DNA of 35,531 nt, taken from assembly GCA_903832395.1 (NCBI GenBank), contig CAILBF010000017.1:1-35531 (forward strand), written 5' to 3'. The DNA comes from an uncultured Actinomycetes bacterium (GTDB lineage Bacteria > Actinomycetota > Actinomycetes > Nanopelagicales > Nanopelagicaceae). Every line of letters begins with the position of its first letter. Position 1 is the first letter of the stretch. Of the stretch, positions 7,679-16,443 are shown one piece after another. The notes under the pieces were generated by a model. The model saw only the letters and a list, made by a program, of their open reading frames with translations. It had not been told where the DNA came from and did not search any database. Made by a program: the position numbers and the translations under genes.

Positions 7679-7735
7679 CCGATCCCCTCGCCGCGGGGTT
7701 TGTCGTATCGGTACAAACCCCGAGCCCATAAGGAG
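7679..7735 (+). promoter_or_regulatory. leuA attenuator RNA structure with possible pseudoknot
   Basis: A perfect 9-bp stem (GGGGTTTGT 7695-7703 with ACAAACCCC 7713-7721) has a 9-nt loop. Its loop bases ATCGG (7707-7711) are complementary to CCGAT (7679-7683), immediately after the leader stop codon, allowing a pseudoknot. CCCC 7684-7687 can instead pair with GGGG 7695-7698, excluding the main stem. No T-tract follows, so control may act on translation. The leuA Shine-Dalgarno AAGGAG (7730-7735) has correct 6-nt spacing and is complementary to CTCCTT in the leader's Leu codons (7649-7654). Confidence 0.68.
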
Positions 7736-7741
7736 CAGTAA

Positions 7742-9457
7742 ATGAACTTTCCGAAACAATCACCGTCCACGATGCCAGTGCATCGCTACGAGCCTTTTCA
7801 CCCGATCGATCTTCCAGATCGCACCTGGCCATCTAAGAAAATTACGCATGCACCTAAGTGGTGCTCAGTAGATCTTCGCGATGGCAACCAAGCGTTAATC
7901 GATCCAATGGATACCCCACGCAAGTTAGCGATGTTCAAGCTTCTTGTAGCGATGGGCTATAAAGAGATTGAGGTTGGCTTTCCTAGTGCATCACAGACCG
8001 ACTTTGATTTTGTACGAAAGATTATTGAAGAAGACTTAATCCCTGACGATGTCATCATCCAAGTTTTAACCCAGGCCCGTGAAGCTCTTATTAAACGCAC
8101 CTTTGAATCTATAAAGGGATCAAAGCAGGCAATCGTCCACTTATATAACTCGACATCGACTTTGCAACGTCGGGTTGTATTTGGTTTAGATAAAGCGGGC
8201 ATTAAAAAGATTGCAACCGATGCCGCGCAAATCTGTCTTGATTTAGTCCCAACAGTTCCAGAGACAAAAATATCTTTCGAATACTCACCTGAGTCATATA
8301 CCGGTACAGAACTTGAATTCGCCGCTGAAGTCTGTAACGCCGTTAATGCGATCTGGAAACCAACTCCAGCGTGGAAGACGATTATGAACTTGCCGGCAAC
8401 GGTTGAGATGTCTACGCCGAACGTCTATGCCGATTCAATCGAGTGGATGTGTCGTAACTTGGAAAATCGTGACAGTGTCATTGTCTCTCTCCACCCGCAT
8501 AATGATCGCGGAACTGGCGTGGCCGCTGCCGAACTTGGTTATTTAGCTGGGGCCGATCGTATTGAAGGAACGCTCTTTGGAAATGGTGAGCGCACTGGAA
8601 ATGTCTGTCTTGTAACCTTGGGAATCAACTTAGTAACTCATGGCATCGATCCACATATCGATTTCTCAAATATTGATGAGGTTCGCCGCACCGTTGAGTA
8701 TGCAAATCAACTTCGTGTTCCAGAGCGCCATCCATACGGCGGAGACTTAGTTTTTACCGCCTTTTCAGGCTCACACCAAGATGCAATTAAAAAGGGTTTT
8801 GATTTGATGGCAGTTGATGCAAAGACTGCAGGACGCGAAGTCCGCGATCACACGTGGGCAGTTCCATATTTGCCGATCGACCCATTAGATATTGGCCGCA
8901 GCTATGAGGCAGTTATTCGCGTCAACTCCCAGTCGGGTAAGGGCGGTGTTTCATATCTGATGAAGAATGAACATCACTTAGATTTGCCGCGCCGTCTGCA
9001 GATTGAATTCTCAAAAGTTGTACAGGCCAAGACCGATGCCGAAGGCGGCGAGATTAGCGCCGATGAACTATGGACGATCTTTGAAGATGAATATTTACCA
9101 ACTGAGAGTGCACCGTGGGGAAGGTTTCGACTTAAAGGTTTGAGTCAGACATCGGTTCTTGGTGAAGATGTGCACTTAACGGTTTCAATCTCTGACCGCG
9201 GCGAACTTCACGAACTCAAAGGCCAGGGCAACGGTCCAATCGCCGCCTTCTGCAATATCTTGCAGAGTTATGGCGTTGACGTTCGCGTCCTTGATTATTA
9301 CGAGCATGCTTTGGCTGCAGGAGGAGATGCCTCAGCTGCGGCATACCTTGAGTGCGCAATCCAAGGTGATGTCTTCTGGGGCGTCGGAATCGATCCCAAT
9401 ACGACGACGGCATCGCTCAAAGCTGTCGTGTCTGCCATTAATCGGGCAATTCGCTAA
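7742..9457 (+). CDS. leuA: 2-isopropylmalate synthase
   Basis: Condenses acetyl-CoA with 2-oxoisovalerate, the committed step of leucine synthesis. 571 residues of the actinobacterial (LeuA type 2) form. The HMGL-like TIM barrel carries VDLRDGNQ (44-50; D47 metal ligand), HPHNDRGTG (H251 and H253 metal ligands) and NGERTGN. The C-terminal part from about 430 is the LeuA allosteric dimer domain that binds leucine, ending in ANRAIR-like sequence. It has a good Shine-Dalgarno (AAGGAG), unlike many neighbours. Expression is probably controlled by the leucine leader upstream, and activity by leucine feedback. leuBCD are not in the window. Confidence 0.96.
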   Translation: MNFPKQSPSTMPVHRYEPFHPIDLPDRTWPSKKITHAPKWCSVDLRDGNQALIDPMDTPRKLAMFKLLVAMGYKEIEVGFPSASQTDFDFVRKIIEEDLIPDDVIIQVLTQAREALIKRTFESIKGSKQAIVHLYNSTSTLQRRVVFGLDKAGIKKIATDAAQICLDLVPTVPETKISFEYSPESYTGTELEFAAEVCNAVNAIWKPTPAWKTIMNLPATVEMSTPNVYADSIEWMCRNLENRDSVIVSLHPHNDRGTGVAAAELGYLAGADRIEGTLFGNGERTGNVCLVTLGINLVTHGIDPHIDFSNIDEVRRTVEYANQLRVPERHPYGGDLVFTAFSGSHQDAIKKGFDLMAVDAKTAGREVRDHTWAVPYLPIDPLDIGRSYEAVIRVNSQSGKGGVSYLMKNEHHLDLPRRLQIEFSKVVQAKTDAEGGEISADELWTIFEDEYLPTESAPWGRFRLKGLSQTSVLGEDVHLTVSISDRGELHELKGQGNGPIAAFCNILQSYGVDVRVLDYYEHALAAGGDASAAAYLECAIQGDVFWGVGIDPNTTTASLKAVVSAINRAIR

Positions 9458-9466
9458 CACACGCAC

Positions 9467-9479
9467 TACCTTTATCGCT
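9467..9479 (+). promoter_or_regulatory. Putative leaderless promoter of recO
   Basis: TACCTT at 9467-9472 ends 7 nt before the recO ATG at 9480, in the 22-nt gap after leuA. There is no Shine-Dalgarno. The region would also drive uppS. Confidence 0.45.
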
Positions 9480-10211
9480 ATGAGTTTATATAGAGACGAA
9501 GCCATTGTGCTACGAACTCAAAAACTCGGCGAAGCCGACCGCATCATCACGCTTTTAACGCGCGATCACGGTCGAATTCGCGGTGTTGCCAAAGGCGTAC
9601 GGCGCACGATGTCAAAGTTTGGTGCACGCCTTGAACCAGGAAGCCATATCGACGCCCAGCTCTATGTTGGAAAAACTTTTGACACCATTACACAAGTGGA
9701 AGCGTTAATGAATTACGGCGAAGCCCTAACCGATGATTATCAGCGCTGGACAGTGGCTTCAGCCATCCTTGAAGCCGCCGAGCGCTTTAGTCCTAATGAA
9801 CACGAACCGGCTTTTAAGGAGTTTGGCTTAGTGGTCGGAGCAATGAAAGTATTGGCAGAAAATCGCTATGAGCCATTATTAATTTTAGATGCTTTTCTTT
9901 TACGCTCCTTAGATGTTGCGGGCTATGCACCTTCTATGACTATCTGCTCGAACTGTGAAAAACCTGGACCTCACCGTTATTTTTCTTTAGTTGGTGGCGG
10001 CTCTGTATGTGCAGATTGCAGACCTTCGGCATGTGCAACACCTGCTCCAGAGACTTTAATTTTAATGGACGCATTACTTCGCAGTGATTGGGAGATCGCA
10101 TCGGCAAGTGAGGGAAAGTTTCGCCGAGAGGCAAGTGGTTTGATCGCCGCGTATTTACAATGGCATCTTGAGCGGGGATTGCGGAGTTTGCCGATGGTTG
10201 AGCGCGTATGA
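9480..10211 (+). CDS. recO: DNA repair protein RecO
   Basis: Recombination mediator that loads RecA at gaps together with RecR, and anneals single strands. 243 residues. The N-terminal OB-fold begins MSLYRDEAIVLRTQKLGEAD and continues RIITLLTRDHGRI-RGVAKGVRR, typical of the family. The C-terminal half carries a zinc-binding CSNC...CADC cluster. I start at the ATG after the TACCTT box; an upstream in-frame extension lies inside leuA and is not conserved. Its stop overlaps the start of uppS by 4 nt (ATGA), a recO-uppS pairing seen widely in actinobacteria. Confidence 0.95.
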   Translation: MSLYRDEAIVLRTQKLGEADRIITLLTRDHGRIRGVAKGVRRTMSKFGARLEPGSHIDAQLYVGKTFDTITQVEALMNYGEALTDDYQRWTVASAILEAAERFSPNEHEPAFKEFGLVVGAMKVLAENRYEPLLILDAFLLRSLDVAGYAPSMTICSNCEKPGPHRYFSLVGGGSVCADCRPSACATPAPETLILMDALLRSDWEIASASEGKFRREASGLIAAYLQWHLERGLRSLPMVERV

Positions 10212-10912
10212 CAATTCATATTCCAAATCACGTTGCAATTGTTATGGATGGCAATGGTCGATGGGCTAAACAACAGGGATTACCTCGAACCGCAGGACAT
10301 GAGGCAGGGGAGGCCGCACTCTTTGATGTAGTTGCCGGTGCGATTGAGTACGGAGTTAAAGAGATAAGCGCCTATGCATTTTCAACTGAAAATTGGCGTA
10401 GATCTCCGGAGGAAGTTAAGTTTTTAATGGGCTTTAACCGTGATGTTATTCGCAGGCGCCGTGATGAGATGAATGACATGGGTGTTCGAGTTCGCTGGGT
10501 AGGACGGCCAAAACGTTTGTGGAGCAGCGTTATCAATGAGCTGGAAGAGGCTGAGGAGTTAACTAAGAAGAACAAAGTATTAACGTTAAACATGTGTGTT
10601 AACTATGGTGGCCGTTCTGAAATAGTCGATGCGGCTACTGAATTAGCTCGTGACGTAAAACGTGGAAAAATAAAAGCCGATTCAATAACAGAGAAGGTTT
10701 TTGCTAAGTATTTGGATTCACCGACAATGAGTGATGTGGACTTATTTTTACGCTCATCTGGTGAACAGCGCACCAGCAATTTCTTGCCGTGGCAATCGGT
10801 TTATGCCGAGTTCGTTTTCATGGATGTCTTATGGCCAGATGTTACGCGTAAAACTTTGTGGAAAGCTATCGAAGAGTATTCAAAACGTGATCGAAGATTT
10901 GGAAGAGCGTAG
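10208..10912 (+). CDS. uppS: Isoprenyl transferase (long-chain Z-prenyl diphosphate synthase)
   Basis: Cis-prenyltransferase that builds the polyprenyl diphosphate lipid carrier used for peptidoglycan and surface polysaccharides. 234 residues. IVMDGNGRWA holds the catalytic D14. YAFSTENWRR and RSSGEQRTSNFLPWQSVYAEF are the conserved family regions; in the last, Ser replaces the more common Thr of RTSGEQR. The chain length of the product (C50 or C55) cannot be read from sequence alone. Translationally coupled to recO by an ATGA overlap; converges with the ZIP gene. Confidence 0.94.
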   Translation: MTIHIPNHVAIVMDGNGRWAKQQGLPRTAGHEAGEAALFDVVAGAIEYGVKEISAYAFSTENWRRSPEEVKFLMGFNRDVIRRRRDEMNDMGVRVRWVGRPKRLWSSVINELEEAEELTKKNKVLTLNMCVNYGGRSEIVDAATELARDVKRGKIKADSITEKVFAKYLDSPTMSDVDLFLRSSGEQRTSNFLPWQSVYAEFVFMDVLWPDVTRKTLWKAIEEYSKRDRRFGRA

Positions 10913-10944
10913 CGATTCCGAATTGAGGATGCCAGCGGAAGAGC

Positions 10945-11679
10945 TTAAGTAGCTGCGACTACTGCCCACATTATTAAAACACCAATTCCGGTCATAACTA
11001 AAGTCCAGCGCGATTCGTGACGTGAATGCGCCTCGGGTAAAATATGTGATGTCGCAATATAGATAACAAAGCCAGAAAATAGTGCTAAATAAAGGGCAAG
11101 ATATTTGTCGTTGAGCGCAAGGTAGGTGCCCAAGCTTGCGCCACCAATGCGCGCAATTGCATCAACACCTAAAAGATATTTACTTGACTTGGACCAGTGC
11201 CCACTTTTTACCAGCATCGAAACGGTATTGAGACCATCACTAAATGCGTGAACAACCACAGCTAAGAACACTGCAACGCCCAATGCGGTGCTCACACGAA
11301 ATGCAACGCCCAGTCCGACGCCGTCTAGAAAGACGTGACCACCCATAGCAAGAGCGCCGATAGTTCCAGAGATTGTGTGGTGCTCGTGATCATGGCCGTA
11401 ATCTGATTCGACGGGTTCGTGTGAGCCAAAGCTGCGCTCAAGAATATGCAGCAATAGGAAGCCCGCCAAAATTGCGATTGAGACGACTGGAACACCTGCG
11501 AATACATCCTTGTTCCTGGCGAAAACTTCTGGCATTAAATCAAAGCCGACTAAGCCAAGAAGTAAACCAGCTGAGAGCCCTAAAACTAAGTGAAAGCGAT
11601 CACTGGATTTAAAAGCCAGAACTCCGCCTGCAGTTGTTGCCATGACTGTGAAGATGGCAAAAAGGATCGCGAGATTCAT
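10945..11679 (-). CDS. ZIP-family divalent metal transporter
   Basis: Integral membrane protein (244 residues, about eight helices) of the ZIP family, which moves Zn2+, Fe2+ or similar ions into the cytosol. A His/Asp-rich loop at 87-101 (SHEP...YGHDHEHH) lies before the two core helices. The metal-site signatures are HVFLDG (H115, D119) and HAFSDGLN (H144, D148), with LPEAH near the end. The metal cannot be assigned. It is divergent from the ABM-domain gene with a 32-bp spacer, and a TACGCT box 6 nt upstream of its ATG (11691-11686) predicts a leaderless transcript. Confidence 0.88.
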   Translation of the reverse strand: MNLAILFAIFTVMATTAGGVLAFKSSDRFHLVLGLSAGLLLGLVGFDLMPEVFARNKDVFAGVPVVSIAILAGFLLLHILERSFGSHEPVESDYGHDHEHHTISGTIGALAMGGHVFLDGVGLGVAFRVSTALGVAVFLAVVVHAFSDGLNTVSMLVKSGHWSKSSKYLLGVDAIARIGGASLGTYLALNDKYLALYLALFSGFVIYIATSHILPEAHSRHESRWTLVMTGIGVLIMWAVVAAT

Positions 11680-11711
11680 AATTTAAGCGTATCGCGATTA
11701 GGCTAGGGCTC
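11680..11711. promoter_or_regulatory. Compact divergent promoter region (ZIP transporter / ABM protein)
   Basis: The 32-bp spacer holds two opposed -10-like boxes: TACGCT on the minus strand (11691-11686, 6 nt from the ZIP ATG) and TAGGCT on the plus strand (11699-11704, 7 nt from the ABM-protein ATG). Both transcripts would be leaderless, and their polymerase footprints would overlap. Confidence 0.45.
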
Positions 11712-11996
11712 ATGTTCGCAGTCGCCCGATTTAATGTCCCTCTTGCCGAATCCGCCGCTTTTCAAAGCAATCTTGAAGTGGCCCTTTCGGCGTTAGCTCT
11801 CTGCCCTGGATATATAAAGGGTGAGTTTGGGCAAAATCTCGATGAGACCACGCTCTGGTCGCTCACTACGCATTGGGAGAACGTTGGCTCGTATAGAAGG
11901 GCGCTTAGCAATAATACGGTCAAGATGCAGGCGATTCCGGTTTTAGCCCAGGCAATTGATGAGCCTGGTGCATATGAGGCGCCATATACCGAGTAA
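11712..11996 (+). CDS. Antibiotic biosynthesis monooxygenase (ABM)-like domain protein
   Basis: A 94-residue single-domain protein resembling the dimeric alpha/beta ABM fold: a FAVARFNV first strand, a PGYIKGEFGQNLDETTLWSLTTHWEN central part, and a helix with SYRRALSN. ABM-like proteins include small cofactor-free oxygenases and many of unknown role, so substrate and reaction are open. It is not flanked by secondary-metabolite genes and may be in one transcript with glyS, which begins 63 nt downstream. Moderately confident in the fold, not the function. Confidence 0.65.
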   Translation: MFAVARFNVPLAESAAFQSNLEVALSALALCPGYIKGEFGQNLDETTLWSLTTHWENVGSYRRALSNNTVKMQAIPVLAQAIDEPGAYEAPYTE

Positions 11997-12059
11997 AATT
12001 TCCTGCACGGGAGTAACACCAGTTGCTTTTCGCCGACAGCCAGCCGGATGGAGATTATT

Positions 12060-13439
12060 GTGGCAACGGATCGTTTAGAAAATATCGTAGGTCTTGCAAA
12101 ACGTAGAGGTTTTGTTTACCCCTCATCTGAAATTTACGGCGGACTTCGAGCATCGTGGGATTACGGTCCACTTGGTGTTGAACTTAAAAATAATGTTAAG
12201 CGCCAATGGTGGAAATCAATGGTCATGGGTCGCGATGATGTAGTCGGCCTGGACTCATGTGTAATTTTATCTAAAGAGGTCTGGGAAGCATCGGGCCACG
12301 TAGCGACTTTTAGTGATCCTTTGACCGAGTGCACTGCATGTCATAAGCGCTATCGCGCAGATCATTTAATGGAGGCCTACGAGGCCAAGCATAAAAAAGA
12401 GGCTGGATCACTAAGTGACATTAACTGTCCAGCCTGCGGTAACAAAGGTCAGTTCACTGAACCAAAACAATTTAGTGGAATGTTAAAAACTTATCTTGGA
12501 CCCGTCGAAGATGAATCTGGATTGGCTTATTTGCGTCCAGAGACTGCACAGGGAATCTTTATTAACTTTGATCAAGTAATGACAACATCTCGCAAGAAAC
12601 CGCCATTTGGCATTGGCCAAATTGGTAAATCTTTTCGTAATGAAATCACACCTGGAAACTTTATTTTCCGCACTCGTGAATTTGAGCAGATGGAGATGGA
12701 GTTCTTTGTAGTTCCGGGAACGGACGAGGACTGGCATCAATACTGGATTGATACACGTATGGCCTGGTACTTAGATCTTGGAATTAATCCAGAGCGCTTG
12801 CGCCTCTTTGATCATCCGAAAGAGAAGTTGTCGCATTATTCAAAGCGCACCGCAGATATCGAATACAAGTTTGAGTTTGCCGGCACTGAATGGGGCGAGT
12901 TAGAGGGCATTGCTAATCGCACTGACTTTGATTTAAAGGCGCACTCTGCCGCCTCCGGCAAAGATTTGTCGTACTTTGATCAAGAAAAGGGCGAACGTTG
13001 GACGCCTTTTGTCATCGAACCCGCAGCTGGTGTCGATCGTTGTGCACTTACTTTTTTAATGGATGCTTTCACTGAAGACGAAGCACCTAATAGCAAGGGC
13101 GAGATGGAAAAGCGCGCAGTATTAAAACTAGACCACCGTTTAGCACCAATCAAAGCTGCAGTCCTTCCACTCTCACGCAACGCTGATTTATCGCCAAAGG
13201 CCAGAGATTTAGCGGCGCAGTTGCGTAAAAATTGGAGCATTGATTTTGACGATGCGGGTGCAATTGGCCGCCGTTATCGCCGTCAAGATGAGATTGGTAC
13301 TCCATACTGCATCACGATTGACTTTGAAACGCTAGAGGATAATGCAGTCACAATTCGCGATCGCGACACAATGGCACAAGAGCGCATCGGCATTGATAAT
13401 GTCGAAGCGTGGTTAGCGCCACGTTTACTAGGGTGCTAA
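12060..13439 (+). CDS. glyS: Glycyl-tRNA synthetase (single-chain, homodimeric type)
   Basis: Charges tRNA-Gly in the cytosol. 459 residues from the GTG start MATDRLENIVGLAKRRGF, which follows GGATGGAG with 6-nt spacing and matches actinobacterial homologues; an ATG at 12048 lies inside that Shine-Dalgarno and is less likely. YPSSEIYGGLRASWDYGPLG is motif 1-like, CTAC (91-94) and CPAC (123-126) form a zinc site, LRPETAQGIF and FRNEI are class II catalytic segments, and an anticodon-binding domain fills the last ~100 residues. The 3' end overlaps dusB. Confidence 0.95.
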   Translation: MATDRLENIVGLAKRRGFVYPSSEIYGGLRASWDYGPLGVELKNNVKRQWWKSMVMGRDDVVGLDSCVILSKEVWEASGHVATFSDPLTECTACHKRYRADHLMEAYEAKHKKEAGSLSDINCPACGNKGQFTEPKQFSGMLKTYLGPVEDESGLAYLRPETAQGIFINFDQVMTTSRKKPPFGIGQIGKSFRNEITPGNFIFRTREFEQMEMEFFVVPGTDEDWHQYWIDTRMAWYLDLGINPERLRLFDHPKEKLSHYSKRTADIEYKFEFAGTEWGELEGIANRTDFDLKAHSAASGKDLSYFDQEKGERWTPFVIEPAAGVDRCALTFLMDAFTEDEAPNSKGEMEKRAVLKLDHRLAPIKAAVLPLSRNADLSPKARDLAAQLRKNWSIDFDDAGAIGRRYRRQDEIGTPYCITIDFETLEDNAVTIRDRDTMAQERIGIDNVEAWLAPRLLGC

Positions 13440-14575
13440 AACCACTTCTACTTCCCCTTTCAAGCGGTGATCATTACATTGACCCACCGGTTGTTTTAGC
13501 TCCCATGGCTGGAATAACAAATGCACCATTTCGCACGCTTTGTCGCGAACAAGGTGCAGGTTTATTTGTTTCGGAGATGGTGACTGCGCGTGCATTAATC
13601 GAGCGCCGACCAGAAACTTTGCGCATGATTGTGCCAGGCAAAGATGAATGGCCACGTTCGGTGCAGTTATATAGCGTTGATCCCACGACGATGAGGGCCG
13701 CGGTCACGATGCTTGGAAAAGAAAACTTGGCCGATCATATTGATATGAACTTTGGTTGCCCGGTTCCAAAAGTGACACGCAAAGGCGGGGGAGCGGCGCT
13801 TCCATATAAACGTAAACTCTTTTCAAACATTGTCCAAGCCGCAGTTGAAGCCGCTAAGCCTTTTGGAATCCCAGTCACCGTAAAGATGCGTATTGGAATC
13901 GATAGCGATCACCATACATATTTAGAGGCGGCACAATCTGCCGCCGACCTCGGAGTTGCTTGGGTTGCACTGCACGCACGTACCGCGGCACAAATGTATG
14001 AAGGTAAATCTGATTGGTCGGCAATCACACGTTTAGTCGAGCACTTAAAGCCAAGCGGAGTACCTGTTTTAGGCAATGGTGATATCTGGTCAGGCCACGA
14101 TGCCGTCAATATGGTTCGCGAAACGGGATGTGCTGGAGTAGTTGTAGGCCGTGGTTGTTTAGGACGTCCATGGTTATTCGCTGACTTAGTTGCCGCTTTA
14201 AAGGGCAGCGAAAAAGAGTTAACACCAGCACTGCATCAAGTTCGAGAAGTAATGTTTCGTCACGCTAATTTAATTGTTGAGTATTTAGAGTCAGAGGATC
14301 GTGGCATGCGCGATATGCGCAAACACATGGCCTGGTATCTCAAGGGTTTTCGCGTGCCACGCGAAATTCGTCATGACTTAGGAATGGTCTCTTCGTTGCA
14401 AGAAATGCGTGCCCTGTTAGACCTGCTGGAGGATCAGCCATATCCAGTTGAAGTTGGCGATAAACCGCGCGGACGCACTAGCCATGGCCGACCACCCACT
14501 TTGCCCGATGGTTGGCTCAATGATCCAGATGAACTTGTTCATGTCGAACTCGAAGATGCGTTTTCGGGGGGATAG
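13433..14575 (+). CDS. dusB: tRNA-dihydrouridine synthase
   Basis: FMN enzyme that reduces uridines in the tRNA D-loop with NADPH. 380 residues from a GTG that overlaps the last 7 nt of glyS; another GTG 24 nt upstream is possible. Signatures: PPVVLAPMAGITNAPFRTLC at the FMN site, DMNFGCPVPKV with the catalytic C109, KMRIG, ALHARTAAQMY, LGNGDIWS and GVVVGRGCLGRPWLF. The C-terminal part (from about 250) is the helical RNA-binding domain. The B-type label follows actinobacterial practice. It starts a tight run with the YdcF-like gene and dgt. Confidence 0.94.
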   Translation: MLKPLLLPLSSGDHYIDPPVVLAPMAGITNAPFRTLCREQGAGLFVSEMVTARALIERRPETLRMIVPGKDEWPRSVQLYSVDPTTMRAAVTMLGKENLADHIDMNFGCPVPKVTRKGGGAALPYKRKLFSNIVQAAVEAAKPFGIPVTVKMRIGIDSDHHTYLEAAQSAADLGVAWVALHARTAAQMYEGKSDWSAITRLVEHLKPSGVPVLGNGDIWSGHDAVNMVRETGCAGVVVGRGCLGRPWLFADLVAALKGSEKELTPALHQVREVMFRHANLIVEYLESEDRGMRDMRKHMAWYLKGFRVPREIRHDLGMVSSLQEMRALLDLLEDQPYPVEVGDKPRGRTSHGRPPTLPDGWLNDPDELVHVELEDAFSGG

Positions 14576-15229
14576 ATGTTTTTATTTCGCTGGATCGGTC
14601 GTTTAATATCGCTCATAATTATTCTTGCTTTAGTAGCTCCGGGTTATGCTGCATCAAAAGTTTGGCATGAGGCACATCATCCAGTTGTGCGAAATGCCGA
14701 TGTCATAGTTGTGCTTGGCACTGCGCAGTTAAATGGAGTTCCAGGGGATGCCTTGGAGGCGCGCTTAGTTGAAGCTAAACGCATTTATGATTTAGGTCTT
14801 GCTCCAACAATTATTACTGTCGGTGCGGGAGCTCCAGGTGATCGTACAACTGAGGCGGCATCGAGCAAGCGTTGGCTGCAATCGCATGGCATTCCAGCAA
14901 AGAAGATCACCGCCTTAGAAGTTGGCCGCGATACTTTAGTGAGCACGAAGGCATATACGGCTTTGATGAAAAAGCGCATGGTTAGCGATGTAATCATCGT
15001 GACCGATCCTTACCATTGCCTTCGCGCGATGACTATGGCAAATGATCAAGGTGTCGTTAGCACGTGCTCGCCAGTACAAACAGGTCCTAGCGCGATTGCA
15101 CATGCGGGCTATAAGTACGTGCTTCGCGAGTCAGGTGCCTACCTTGTCTACATCACCGTTGGCCGTCGAGGGATTCATGTGAGCGATCATTTACCGGGCT
15201 CTGACATTCTTATTAAGATTAATCCGTGA
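14576..15229 (+). CDS. YdcF/SanA-like membrane-anchored protein (DUF218)
   Basis: 217 residues. An N-terminal hydrophobic segment (LISLIIILALVAPGYAA, about 10-26) should anchor the protein, with the DUF218 domain outside the membrane. Domain landmarks are ADVIVVLGTAQLNGVPGDALEARL, ITVGAGA, LEVGRDTLVSTKAY and VIIVTDPYHCLRAMTMA. SanA/YdcF/ElyC proteins are linked to envelope integrity and lipid-carrier metabolism, but the reaction here is unknown. The ATG follows the dusB stop with no gap, and the stop overlaps the dgt GTG by 4 nt, so translation is probably coupled. Confidence 0.82.
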   Translation: MFLFRWIGRLISLIIILALVAPGYAASKVWHEAHHPVVRNADVIVVLGTAQLNGVPGDALEARLVEAKRIYDLGLAPTIITVGAGAPGDRTTEAASSKRWLQSHGIPAKKITALEVGRDTLVSTKAYTALMKKRMVSDVIIVTDPYHCLRAMTMANDQGVVSTCSPVQTGPSAIAHAGYKYVLRESGAYLVYITVGRRGIHVSDHLPGSDILIKINP

Positions 15230-16443
15230 CGTACTCCGAAGACGATAGTGAGCGATTCTTAAACGAGCCAGCTAAGCGGGCAGGTCGCACTGAATTCATG
15301 CGAGATCGCGCACGCGTAATCCACTCGGCCGCCTTGCGTCGACTAGCGGCAAAAACGCAAGTAGCAGTTCCTTGGGAAAATGATTTTCAACGCACGCGTT
15401 TATCTCACTCACTAGAGTGCGCACAGATTGGCCGCGAACTTGGCGAATCATTAGGGGCTGATCCGGATTTACAAGATACCGCCTGCCTTGCCCATGACTT
15501 AGGCCATCCTCCCTTTGGCCATAACGGCGAAGAAGCGCTGGCCGATGTTGCTAAAGATTTCGGTGGCTTTGAAGGCAATGCGCAGAGCTTTAGATTACTT
15601 GTGCGCCTTGAAGCTAAAACCGTTGATGCTAATGGCAAAAGTATTGGCTTGAACTTAACTCGCGCTTCACTCGATGGAGCGACTAAATATCCGTGGCCAC
15701 GTTCACAAAATCCACGAAAGTTTGGCGTCTACGACGATGATGTTGAAGTCTTTAACTGGATGCGAATGGGTGCTCCAGTTGATAAGAAATGCATTGAAGC
15801 CCAGATTATGGATTGGTCGGATGACTGTGCATATTCGGTCCATGATTTAGAGGATGCCATCTTTGTCAAGCAAGTTTCAGTTGCGAACTTTGCAAATGAC
15901 TACGAGCAGATTTTTCAAGTCATGCGCAATGACTATGGCAGCGATGCAACCGAGCAAGAGGCAATTGATGCCCACCTTCGCTTATCGTCACTATCGGCCT
16001 GGCCGCACTATTTTGATGGCACACACCGCTCTCTAGCCAGGTTAAAGGATTCTACGTCGCAGTTAATCGGTCGTTTCGTTTTAGCTGCCGAACTTGAGAC
16101 GAGAAAAGTTTATGGGCAAGGCCCGCTCTCGCGTTATGGCGCCAACCTTGAGATTCCGCGCGAGCAAGTTGTAGAAGTTGATTTCCTAAAAGCTATCGCG
16201 GGCTACTATCTAATTAATGCCGCACATTCACAGGATCGTTATGCGAAACAACAGGTGATTATCAGGGAGCTGGTGGAGATGCTTATGGCATCGGCGCCGC
16301 GAGAGTTTGATTCGATTTTTATTAAAGCTTGGAATGAAGCCAGTGATGAAAGTGCGAAAATGCGCGTGGTTATTGACCAAGTTGCAGCTCTAACTGATCC
16401 TGGGGCATATGTCCTTCATGCGCGGCTACTGGCTAATCGCTAA
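15226..16443 (+). CDS. dgt: Deoxyguanosinetriphosphate triphosphohydrolase-like protein (HD domain)
   Basis: Predicted dNTP triphosphohydrolase that controls nucleotide pools. 405 residues, starting with GTG that overlaps the previous stop (GTGA). The HD metal centre is visible as RTRLSHSLE (H61) and ACLAHDLGHPPFGHNGE (H90, D91), with WSDDCAYSVHDLEDA supplying the final Asp ligand. The N-terminal RDRARVIHSAALRRLAAKTQV is typical of the Dgt family. A dgt-dnaG pair is also found in Mycobacterium tuberculosis. Substrate preference among dNTPs cannot be read from sequence. Confidence 0.92.
   Translation: MTYSEDDSERFLNEPAKRAGRTEFMRDRARVIHSAALRRLAAKTQVAVPWENDFQRTRLSHSLECAQIGRELGESLGADPDLQDTACLAHDLGHPPFGHNGEEALADVAKDFGGFEGNAQSFRLLVRLEAKTVDANGKSIGLNLTRASLDGATKYPWPRSQNPRKFGVYDDDVEVFNWMRMGAPVDKKCIEAQIMDWSDDCAYSVHDLEDAIFVKQVSVANFANDYEQIFQVMRNDYGSDATEQEAIDAHLRLSSLSAWPHYFDGTHRSLARLKDSTSQLIGRFVLAAELETRKVYGQGPLSRYGANLEIPREQVVEVDFLKAIAGYYLINAAHSQDRYAKQQVIIRELVEMLMASAPREFDSIFIKAWNEASDESAKMRVVIDQVAALTDPGAYVLHARLLANR

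Noticed and set aside
9270..9479. N-terminal extension of recO within leuA
   Set aside because: Reads in a shadow frame of leuA; the conserved RecO start is the ATG at 9480.
11997..12059. Possible riboswitch or T-box before glyS (GGGAGTAAC-like stretch)
   Set aside because: The leader is only about 60 nt, lacks T-box landmarks and shows no convincing aptamer or terminator pair.
12483..12740. Open frames antisense to glyS and similar long antisense frames elsewhere
   Set aside because: They follow from the codon bias of the real genes and have no motifs or initiation signals.
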